This document shows, one piece after another, positions 48,177 through 57,631 of a stretch of 64,000 nucleotides of DNA. The translations under genes were made by a program, and so were the position numbers. The notes below the pieces were generated by a model, which worked only from the letters and a program-made list of their open reading frames with translations, was not told where the DNA came from and made no database searches. Numbering within the stretch: the stretch's first letter is position 1; each line of letters begins with the position of its first letter. The stretch is from Micropterix aruncella. Lineage: Eukaryota > Arthropoda > Insecta > Lepidoptera > Micropterigidae. The DNA lies in assembly GCA_944548615.1 (NCBI GenBank), contig OX155978.1:3207595-3271594 (forward strand), in the 5' to 3' direction.

Positions 48177-48755
48177 AGGTCTAACTTTTGCGACTTTTCC
48201 GACATTTTCGACTTTTTTTACTTTTTTGACTTTCGACTTTTTGCCTTTTTTTTGACTTTCCGACTTTTTCGACTTTTTCTCCTTTTTTGACTTTTGCGAC
48301 TTTTTCGACTTTTTTGACTTTTTTGACTTTTTTGACTTCTTGTTTGGCTTGGATTTTTTCGGTTTTTTTAGGATTTTTCGACATTTTCGACTTTTTTGAT
48401 CTTTTCGACTTTTCCGACTTTATCGACTTTTTCATCTTTTTTACTTTTTCGACTTTTTTGACTTTTCCGGCTTTTTCGGCTTTTTCGATTTTTTTGACTT
48501 TTTCGACCTTTTCGACTTTTTGACCTTTTCGACTTTTTCGACTTTTTCGTCTTTTTTTACTTTTTTGACTTAGACTTTTTTGACTTTTTCGTTTTGTTCG
48601 ACTTTTTCTAATTTTTCGACGTTTTCGACTTTTTTGACTTTTCCGCCTTTTCCGAATTTACGACCTTTTCGACTTTTTCGACTTTATCGACTTTTTCTAC
48701 TTTTTTTACTTTTTCGACTTTTTCGACTTTTTTGACTTTCGCATTTTTTCACTTT
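48177..48755. repeat. Degenerate 9-bp minisatellite (TTTTTCGAC)n
   Basis: About 60 imperfect units of TTTTTCGAC and variants. Both strands are open in places (a Lys/Ser-rich frame on the minus strand at 48181-48435, a Phe/Thr-rich frame on the plus strand), only because the unit is a multiple of three without stops. Confidence 0.9.
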
Positions 48756-49288
48756 TCAACTTTTTGAAATTGACACATTGTGCGGAATGAAGTAACAGTT
48801 ATGGATAGCGCAGCTGTCAAACAATACGATCGCCGCGATAGCCATCTAGAAAGTGGCCAATGTTCCCAAAATGACCAATTTCGATTTTTCGATTTTTAGT
48901 TTTTTCTTTGAGTTTTTCCTAAATATTTTTTTTTGTAAACCACCCCTGAATCAAGACAAACAAAACAAAATAAAAATAATTCAAATCGGTTAAGTCATTT
49001 CCGAGATCCTGCGAGACTAACGCACGGCGATTCATTTTTATATGTAAGATTTGAGGTTTCAATCAAATGTCATTAAGATTATGAAAGATGCATTGCATCA
49101 ATGTATCAAATATAAAGAAGATATTTAATAAAATCAGTCTTATTTTGTTGTTATGTTCAATACTTTACTCGTCTTCTCTACCTTTTTATAAATACAATAG
49201 TTCACTTTCTGTAACGGCAGTAATGTTTTTATTTTTTTTAAATATATTTACTTGTTGTAATGTCTTGGTTACTTGGTTAAAAACGAAT

Positions 49289-49470
49289 GTTTTACGCCAT
49301 ACCATCACCTATAACTTAAAGTCGTAACGCTAATCGCCAAAAGCTCTATTGACCTTTCGTACATACTTACTTAAAATATGTCATCCCAAAGGTGACTTCC
49401 GGTGTGACGTCACAACCGGAAGTGCGGAGAGGCGGGGCAGAATACTGCGCTTCCGTCGGCGGCGTCGCTC
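49289..49470 (+). repeat. Dispersed repeat with ETS-CRE-ETS palindrome, copy 2
   Basis: ACTTCCGG at 49395, TGACGTCA at 49405 and CCGGAAGT at 49416, in the same spacing as 44806-44834. GC-rich sequence follows to about 49640. Confidence 0.7.
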
Positions 49471-49745
49471 CCGCTGTTTATTTCAGTTACACAGTCGAAC
49501 GGCCAGTGGGCATTTGCGAGGAAATTACTATCGGGATTAAAGTCAAATACGGTTGGGAAATTAAGGCCATAAACGGCCGCGCAGTTATTGTTATTGGGCG
49601 AGGCGCGGAGCGGCGAATAAATTGGAGAAATTCCTTCTAGATATGTACTTTCTGACGAAATTCTCTATAAACTCTAATTAAAAAACATAACTTCACTGAC
49701 AATATGACTTAGAAAGAGCCGCTTATAACAAATTCTTATTTATTT

Positions 49746-50341
49746 TATAAGCTATTGCATAGCTTTTATCGCGGGCCTTTCAGCGCGGCGACCGAACGAA
49801 GAAATTTCTTAACGAAAATTAATGATTTTAATCTGATAATTACGTCTAAACGAGTACTGCTTACGATTCGAAAAAAATATATGTTAAACAAGAACATTTT
49901 CCTAAGATTCTTAGCTTTGAATATTTTACATTTAGTTTATATTACATAGTGTAATTAATTTGTGAAATTAGGTCTAACCGAACACAAAAACGACTACTAA
50001 GCAAATACGATCTGGCGCATTATTATGAAATCTGCACCATTTTAAAGATAATTTAATTATCTATCTTTTTATCTACGATTTTTTTCGAATAATCCGGTTT
50101 TTTTGCTTTATCGAATAAAAAAATAATGCGCGGCGCTCTATCGGAAGACGTTAAAATTATTATTTCGAATCATTTGCTTCCGCAGCCGCAAATGATTCGG
50201 AATAATTTCAACGTGTTCCGATAGAGCGCAGTTATCTGATATCAGAAAAAAATAAAGAAAAAATAAAAATAATAAATAAATAAAATAAATAAATAATTAT
50301 AATTGCATAAGATGTTTAAAAAATGCTATGCAATAGCTTTA
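49746..50341. mobile_element. Possible TIR element with internal palindrome
   Basis: AAGCTATTGCATAGC occurs near 49749 and its reverse complement near 50326. Inside, 50133-50229 is a long hairpin. GCTATTGCATAGC is itself nearly palindromic, so orientation and true ends are uncertain. Confidence 0.4.
50133..50229. repeat. Inverted repeat, ~43-bp arms
   Basis: GCGCTCTATCGGAA at the left and TTCCGATAGAGCGC at the right are the outer ends. The inner ends are CGAATCATTTGC and GCAAATGATTCG around a 10-base loop. A few mismatches in the middle. Confidence 0.85.
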
Positions 50342-50969
50342 CCGCGGCAGTCCCCGAGTGCCACACATATTTTTATTTTATATTTTATGGCAAACTTACA
50401 GATAGTAAATATATGATACTAGTATCTTAAAAATATATTTAAACGAAACAAATTTACTATCCTATGAATAGTTTGCAATGCTTGCATTACACATTAACAT
50501 AGGGATAACATGAATATGTTGATAGTAAAAAAAAATATAATAAAGCTAATAATAATATAAGGGTATGAAAAGAAATAAATAAATAAGTTGTTAATAAGGT
50601 TTATTTATTATTTATTTATTTTATTTATAACGTACAAGGAAAAAATACAAGGACATGCATACTGTTGTACATGAGGAATAATTAAGAACAAACATTACTA
50701 TAGCGAAAAACATAGCTCTATGCATATAAATATGCTAGCATATCCGAATGAGGCGAAATCGCACAACCAACTAGACCTAGAAGGTCTGTCTCTGGCTGTG
50801 CTGTGTTATACCAGCTGTATTTTTGTAACTCGCGAACTGACGAAGGTGATCAATTATCAAGTATTTCTAAATCTAACAAATGTGTTGTTTACACGAATTA
50901 AAGTAAAATATAAAGTAGAAAAAAAATATGTATGCAATTATGGACTAAAATAAACTAAAACTTTACATT

Positions 50970-51163
50970 CGGAGACTATCGCGGTTGTTTGACATTATAA
51001 TTAGGATAGAAAACGAATTTACCGCGTTAAATTTATAGCACCCGACGTTTCGGTGACGTTGCAGCCCCCGTTGTCCAGGGTAGAATGACAGGCGGCTGTA
51101 ACGTCACCGAAACGTCGGGTGCTACAAATTTCACGCGGTAAATTCGTTTTCTATCCTATTTAT
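50970..51163. mobile_element. PLE-derived inverted end, with 13-bp target duplication
   Basis: Two 64-bp arms (51003-51066 and 51094-51157) of the PLE 3' end face each other across a 27-bp spacer. The whole 194-bp block is flanked by AAAACTTTACATT at 50957-50969 and 51164-51176, so it inserted as a unit. The left arm carries extra terminal sequence (CGGAGACTATCGCGG) that the right arm lacks. Confidence 0.85.
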
Positions 51164-51179
51164 AAAACTTTACATTATT

Positions 51180-53630
51180 ATTATACCGTCATTATTATTA
51201 CTTTACCGTCGGGCTCTACTCCGGGTCCCGATGGTATTCCCTATTTAGTATACAAAAAATGCCCCTGCCTTCTGCAATATTTAGGATCCATCTTCCGAAA
51301 TATATGGAATAGCAGTGTAGTCCCACAGAATTTTGGCCGAGCGACAGTCATCTTAATTCCGAAGGTCCCAGTTTGCACCGGACCAAAGGACGCTCGGCCC
51401 ATTGCTCTGACAGACACTGTAGCCAAAATCTTTTTTAGCATAGTCCACACGAGTTCTCTCCTGGCTGCTGCCATCAAGGATGCGAGACAGCACGAACGCC
51501 AAATCAATGTATGCGGGCTCGACCTAGAGAATGCCTTTGGGTCAGTCCGACACAGTCTCCTCCACTTTGCACTCCGCTGGTACAAAACTTCCCACCAGTC
51601 GTGCGTGACATTGTAGCCTCCTACTACAACTGTCTGACGTTCCATGTTAAAACGCAAAAATGGACTACCCGCTCTATATCATATTCAATTGGACTATTTC
51701 AGGGCTGTTGCCTCTCCCCGACGATTTTTAATATAGTTTTTAATATACTGCTGGAAAGCCTGACCCAGTTCGACAAGAAGTGGGGTTACCGTTTTAAAAC
51801 AGACGGCCAATACACCTCGTCGTGCCTCGCTTTTGCCGACGACCTAACTTTTATCACCAGGAGCCCCAAGCAGCTTTCCGTGCTATTACAGAAAGTGGAG
51901 CTGTTCTGCGACTGGTCAGGCTGTATAAAAGTGAAGCCCTCCAAATGTTTTTGCCTTGGACTCGCCCGCATAGACACAAAATTTACATCCTATGACCCCA
52001 AATTGGTCTATAAGGGCTCTAATATCTCCCTTATAGACCCAAACAATCATTTCAAATTCCTCGGCAGGAAAATCACCCATCAGAGAAAAGACGTCTCGGG
52101 CGATCATGTTATAGAGCATTTCAAAAGTTGCCTGGCAAAAATAGATGCCTTGCTAATTTCTGCCCCTCGTAAGGCCTGGATCTATGACAATTATCTAACG
52201 TCACATTTGTCATGGCCCTTTCTTATTTACGATTTTACCAAAACCCAACTGTCCCGTCTAGATGCGCTGGTGACAGCTAGTTTAAAATCCTGGCTGTCCT
52301 TAGCCAAACCAGCTGACCCCTCGACTGCCTTCAGGTCCAAACAAAATTTTGGGCTAGCGCTAAAACTGCCCTCTCTGCTCTACGCCAACTCCAGAATAAC
52401 CAAAAATTCGATTCTGTGCAATTCCAATGATCCGGCAATATCGAAGCACGTAATAAGTGGCCGTAGTGATTCAAATGATCTACAAGCCCGCGTAGACTTC
52501 CACAAAAAGTTCCTTACTGGAATCAGCCAGAATGGCACTGGTCTGGTGTATGTCAGTACAACCACGACCGACGTGGACTTGAAGAAGTCTCTTTTGCGGG
52601 GAGATTACGACAGCAACAGTATGGCTCATGCTATTGGCCTTCAATGCCAGAATGATTGGACAACAATTGGGGACTTTTGCATTCCGCCTCTAATGCACTG
52701 GAAGGTAATGCTCTATGACTGGACGCCAGGATGCTGAAATTTTATTTGAATGCCTTTCAGCATACACTTCCAGACCCAAGTAACCTGGCTCGTTGGAGCT
52801 TTGCCGAGGACAGTTCTTGTCCCCTCTGTAGCAATACACCTTGCACAGCTAGACACATTCTAGCGGGCTGCAAGGTGGCCTTAGATCAAGGACGGTACAC
52901 TTACCGCCATGACAAAGTTCTCGCTGTTATTCGCGAGGTAATTAGTCTCTCAGTAGCTCGTGCCAACAAGGGTTTGACAGTATCCTCCAAACCCCCAATA
53001 CAGTTTGTGCGGGATGGCTCTAAAGGTAAAAAACATTTAACTACAAAACCTTTCTCAATAATTGAGAAAGCTACAGATTGGATTCTGGAGGTTGATTCGG
53101 TCTCTAAGCAGTATAAATTCCCTGAAAGTCTCGGATGCACAGCCCTCCGTCCAGATATAACTCTTTACTCTCTATCTCGGAAGGTGGCCCTTATTGTAGA
53201 ATTAACTGTTCCATGGGAATCAAATATCCCAAAAGTCCACGAGTATAAATTAAATAAATACCATGATCTTGCAAATGCCGTAACCCGGAACGGCTTCACT
53301 GTTCACCTTCACGCGGTGGAAGTTGGCGCTCGTGGCCTGCCAGCTAAATCTCTATTTCACCTCTTTAAAGATCTTGGCCTTTCCAGAAAAATAATCAACT
53401 CTTTCTTAGAAAAATTATCTAAAACTGCGATTTGCGCATCTCAAATTCTATGGCTTCGAAGGGGGAGTGAATGGGTGGTAAGGTGAACGCTCACATGTGG
53501 CAAGACAGCTGTCCTAAACCTGCCACAGCCCGGTTCGTAAGTCCGGAATCCACTGCTCACCCCCCAGAAGTGTAAAAAAATAGTAATATGATGGGCCCGA
53601 CTCCGGTCGGTGAATTCCATGGCAGCTCCG
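51180..53630 (+). mobile_element. R2-superfamily-type LINE, 5'-truncated
   Basis: Contains RT and a C-terminal restriction-like endonuclease instead of APE, as in the R2/R4/NeSL group. It starts inside the RT domain near 51200. The 3' UTR ends near GAATTCCATGGCAGCTCC and a T-run at 53630. At least two frameshifts. Confidence 0.85.
51200..53486 (+). pseudogene. RT with restriction-like endonuclease (broken)
   Basis: 51200-51590 reads GSTPGPDGIPYLVYKKCP, ARPIALTDTVAKIF and GLDLENAFGSVRHSLL, with the first catalytic Asp. A frameshift near 51585 leads to the frame ending 52737, with GLFQGCCLSPTIFNIVFNIL and AFADDLTFI (FADD, residues 108-111 of that frame). A second frameshift near 52720 leads to 52731-53486. 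There C30, C33, H42 and C47 form the CCHC finger (CPLCSNTPCTARHILAGC), and the PD-(D/E)XK-like nuclease has RPD at 140-142, ELTVPWE at 157-163 and K173. The protein would nick DNA and prime reverse transcription at a specific site. N-terminal DNA-binding fingers are missing. Clade assignment (R2, R4, NeSL or a relative) is uncertain. Confidence 0.85.
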
Positions 53631-53775
53631 TTTTTTTTATTCAATAAATTTAAGTGGAAAATAAGTAATAATATATACAAATATATGAATAAACAATACA
53701 TTCTAATATATATGTATAAGAAAATGATATGTAATATTGCACAATTTCACAAATACATTTTTTTTTTTTTAATAT

Positions 53776-55200
53776 TCACCCTACAGTATTAATAAGATAT
53801 TTAGTTTTTGAACGCCCAATATCTAGAAGCCAGTTTTTTACTTTACCTTTAAAAGTTACATAATTTTTCACGTTTTTTGTGGTTTCACATAGTGAGTTGT
53901 AAACTTTCGAAACGATAAAAAAACATTGTCTTCGGGCAAATGTGCTTTTTACTTTTGGAATTGTGAAAAATTCCTTTTCAGCCTTTCTCGTTAAGTACAT
54001 TTGTTGACTTCTTGCTCTGTACTCCTTAGTTTTGTGAAAGCTTACAAGGCACTGCTTAATAAATAGCTGGCAGATATCCAAAACCTCAAACTCGGCTAAG
54101 AGCTGATTTGAACTGTACCCAGGAGGCTTTTTGTTTATGACTCTTATTAGTAACTTTTGTGTTTTTAATAGTCGGTCCATTGTTGTTTTTGTACATGAGC
54201 CCCACGCTATAATTCCATGCACCCATATACTTTGACTAAGAACCATGTATACCATTCGCAGTGTTTCTTTACTCAGTACATTCCTAAGTTCTCGGAACAC
54301 GTACAGTAATTTCCTCGTTCGCGCCGTAAGCGATTTTATTTGGCATTCCCAATTAAGTTTGGAATCGATTTCTATGCCTAAATATCTATTTTTTTCATTG
54401 TTTATATGCTCACATTTGCAATTATTCTGAGTTCAAGATACATTGCAATTAAATTTGTGAATTTTTAAGGGTAGGAGGTCAGGTTAGGTCTGAGTGAAAA
54501 ACTAGGTACTTCGTTTTCGAGATATTGAGTGTCAATATATGTCGATCAAGCCATGTTTTAATACTGTTCAGGGAGCATTGCGCGTCTGTAAGCGCTTCAT
54601 CCTAAGTATCTGCCTCAATTATGACAGCGGTGTCATCTGCAAATGAGATTATGTTTCCTTTACCTCCAAATGTCATATCACATAAATCATTGACATACAT
54701 CAGAAAGAGTAAAGGACCCAATACGCTGCCCTGCGGCACCCCATATAAAATATTATGTTTATTACTTTCCTGATCCCCTATCGCAGTGATTTGTGACCTG
54801 TTTGTAAGAAAACTTTCGAGCCACTTTCAATACCAGAAATACCAAAAAGGTGAGGCTTTCTTATTAGGATTGTGTGAGAGACTGTATCAAAGGCTTTAGA
54901 CAGGTCGAGGAAAATACCAAGTACTTTTTTCTTTTCGTCAAGTTTTTTGGCAATAAGTTCTGTAACCGAACTTATGGCCTCGTTTGCTCCCCGACCTTGT
55001 CTAAAGCCATATTGATTGTTTGATAGTAAGTTCGCAGATTCCAGGTGGTGCATAAGCCTAGATTTGGCCACTTTCTCGATCACTTTTGATACTACACTCA
55101 ACAGGGAGATCGGGCGATAATTACTAATGTCTTCCTCGTTGTTTACTCTATTTAGTAATAATATAAACATATTAGTGATAATCAATGTATTATTAGAGTA
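53776..55200 (-). pseudogene. CR1/Jockey-like LINE RT, broken and 5'-truncated
   Basis: Minus strand, 5' to 3': the frame 54778-55185 holds NYRPISLLSVVSKVIEKV, NNQYGFRQGRGANEAI and GIFLDLSKAFDTVSH, with the catalytic Asp. Across frameshifts at 54600-54780 come PQG-type and YVNDLCDMTFG residues and SFADDTAVI (the FADD box). From 54300, ELRNVLSKETLRMVYMVLSQ, WVHGIIAWGS and LLKTQKLLIRVINKKPPG form the post-RT region, and the frame runs to 53776. No endonuclease domain is present. Several frame changes between the palm and thumb make it dead. An AT-rich end lies at 53755-53776. Confidence 0.85.
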
Positions 55201-55206
55201 TTGTTT

Positions 55207-55242
55207 GTGTACTAATTATACTAAATAAATAAATAAATAAAT
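55207..55242 (+). repeat. (AAAT)n microsatellite
   Basis: TAAATAAATAAATAAATAAATG directly precedes the 118-bp minisatellite. Confidence 0.85.
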
Positions 55243-55515
55243 GACATGGCTGCTGCAGCCAGAGTTAGCGTCCGACGAGGGGACTCCTCAACGGTCAAGA
55301 GCACAAAAACGAAATTTTGTATACGCATTCAATTATGACATCTCGTTCTAAGTTTCATCGCGACAGGGCTGCTGCACCTAGGGTTGGCTTCCAACGAGGG
55401 AACTCGTCAACGGCCAACAGCACAAACGCGAAATTCTGTATATCATTCAATTGTGATAGCCCGTTCTAAGTTTCACTATGACATGGCAGCTGCTCCCGGG
55501 GTTGGCTCGGGAAAG
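55243..55515 (+). repeat. Minisatellite, 2.3 copies of a 118-119 bp unit
   Basis: Units start GACATGGCTGCTGCAGCC at 55243, GACAGGGCTGCTGCACC at 55362 and GACATGGCAGCTGCTCC at 55480. All share RGAGTTRGC.TCC, GAGG.GACTC and GTTCTAAGTTTCA blocks. The copies differ at many sites, so the array is old. Confidence 0.85.
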
Positions 55516-55629
55516 AGCAATTTAATAAAAGCTTGTTTTTTAAAATGTGTTTTTACTATTAACTTTAAAATGGCCTCATTATGTGGTCAAATTTTTTGAA
55601 TCATTTTAGTTTCCGGCGAACGAGACCTT

Positions 55630-55912
55630 GGTATATATACCTTGATAAATCGGGATATATACCGCGTACACTCTTCTATATTCCTCGTCAAATGCTATAT
55701 TCCTTTCAACGATAATTTATTGAAAATGGTTGCCTAAATAAACAGCACGCATGGCTCAGTCCCCGTGAGCTTACCATAAAATCAACACAACTGGGTAAAG
55801 AGCAACTCGCGTATCGCCAGCCCAAAAAGTATACATATAGCCAATGAACGAGAGTGGATCCTTGCCGACGAGGTATTCATTTTACAGAAAAGAGCTGTGA
55901 GAGCAATCTTGG
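55630..55912 (+). pseudogene. LINE RT C-terminal piece, cut by R630
   Basis: Near 55870 the plus strand reads DEVFILQKRAVRAILGAN, the IF.LQKRAVRAI motif of post-RT regions. The upstream ~240 bp match 57330-57545. The piece ends where R630 begins at 55913. Confidence 0.65.
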
Positions 55913-56345
55913 GAGCTAATGGGCCCTGTTGGAGTTGGCCACGAAGACCCATTTGTTCAGGATCGGTTATACTCACGGGTCAACACCCATCCGGCGGCCC
56001 GGGCAGGACTATAGCCTGAGGGTTAGTTTCCCCAGGAGTCAATCTTCTGGCGCTCCTGGATGGTTTGCGCACCGTGTGGCGTCAGACAATCGATTGTGCA
56101 TCCTGACTAACAGTCGGGGGAGTCTGGAAACAATACTGTCTCCTATAGAGCGGCAGTAAATGCTCACCTTACGGCGACTGCTCTTAAAGCGACCATCGGC
56201 TACCCGATTCCGGATGAACAGCCGGACAAAGGATGCCGTGGGCCGCGATAGATTCCGTAGACACCGTTTTACCGCTACGTAAGGAAGAGGACCGCTCAAG
56301 CGACCTCGAACTCGTAACCAGTCGGGATAGTGGAGTAATCTGGTT
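55913..56345 (+). repeat. R630 copy, 3'-truncated
   Basis: Starts GGAGCTAATGGGCCC and ends at GTGGAGTAATCTGGTTG, where family similarity stops. It lacks the tRNA-like block and the 3' end. Confidence 0.8.
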
Positions 56346-56364
56346 GAAACTAATAGTTCGCCAT

Positions 56365-56480
56365 TCTCAAGGGTCTGTCTACCCTAGACAAAGGCGGCTG
56401 CAACGTTGCCTAAACGTCGGGTGCTACAAAATTCACGCGGTAAATTCGTTTTTAATCTTATTTTAAATGTCAAACAACCG
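56365..56480 (+). mobile_element. PLE 3' end fragment
   Basis: GTCTACCCTAGACAAAGGCGG, ACGCGGTAAATTCG and AATGTCAAACAACCGCGATAG. Immediately follows an R630 copy. Confidence 0.75.
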
Positions 56481-56582
56481 CGATAGTCTCCGATTTCAAA
56501 CAATATATTTTGAATAAAAATAAGCTTTTTATTTCAAATTTGCCCCACTACTGAGCTAATGAACTAACAGAACCTAGATATA

Positions 56583-57326
56583 TCTATACTAATATTATAA
56601 AGAAGTAACGTTTGTAAGTTTTTAAGTTTGTAGGTTGGTAAGTTTGTAAGTTTGTATGTAGGGACTAAGGGGTAATCTCCGAAACTACTTATCCGATTTC
56701 AATTCTTTCACTAATGAAAACTCAATTATCGGCGATCGCTATAGGCTACATTTTGTTGTGATAGATATTGGTATTCAATAAGAAATCACGATATTTTTTA
56801 ATCGACTCGGAAAAATGAGCTGGTGAGTTGCTTTATCGGCATGGGCTAAATAAACGGTTTGATATGAGTGACAACAATATATGATAAAAACATCGGCCCT
56901 AAAGAGGTCTATAAAAAAGTTGACAACAGCATATATCTAACTTTTATATTTAAGCTACAATAACTGATTGTATGTCTGAAAAAGTAATAAAAATTAGTAG
57001 GCAGTGTTTGTTAAAGACATTGACAATAAAATAAGAATCCTTATCAAAATTAAATTATTCATTATCACGGGTGTTAACTGGAGTTAAAATAAGCTATGCA
57101 CTCTAAAGGTGTAGGTTGTATAATTATAGAATTATTATGAAATTAGTAACGCGTGGCGAGGAACAAGACTCGTACGTCTACGAGATAAATAGAGAGCATA
57201 TGATATGGGACATCTTGCACTATATATCTAAAGGTAGCGTCTAAAAAGGCAAATTAACGCCACTCTACTTAAATTAACAAATCGATTCGAAACTTTACCC
57301 AAAGCGAAGCCGCGGGCAACAGCTAT
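56583..57326 (+). mobile_element. Non-autonomous Helitron, copy 1
   Basis: Begins TCTATACTAATATTATAAAG after an A, continues with TTTGTAAG repeats, and ends AAGCCGCGGGCAACAGCTAT before T, close to the usual CTAG. 744 bp, no ORF. Homologous along its length to 61685-62624. Confidence 0.8.
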
Positions 57327-57329
57327 TAC

Positions 57330-57605
57330 CTTGATAAATCGGGATATTATATATCTCGTACGCCCTTCAACATTCCTCGTCAAATGCTATATTCCCCTCT
57401 ACTTTAATTTATTGAAAATGGACGCCTAAATAAACAGTACGCATGGCTTCGCCTTCGTGAGCTTACCATAAAATCTACAAAACTGGGTAAAGAGCAACTC
57501 GCGTATCGCCAGCCCAAAAAGTATACATATAGATAATGAACGAGAATGAATCCTTGAGGACGAGATATTCATTTTACAGAGAAGAGCCGTGAGAGCAATA
57601 TGCGT
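57330..57605 (+). pseudogene. LINE RT C-terminal piece, second copy
   Basis: Homologous to 55630-55912. Near 57560 it reads DEIFILQRRAVRAICVVN. It borders the Helitron on its left. Confidence 0.6.
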
Positions 57606-57631
57606 AGTAAATGTCATATTCTTGCAAATTT

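Noticed and set aside
48181..48435. Lys-rich histone-like protein
   Set aside because: It is the minus-strand reading of a degenerate 9-bp minisatellite.
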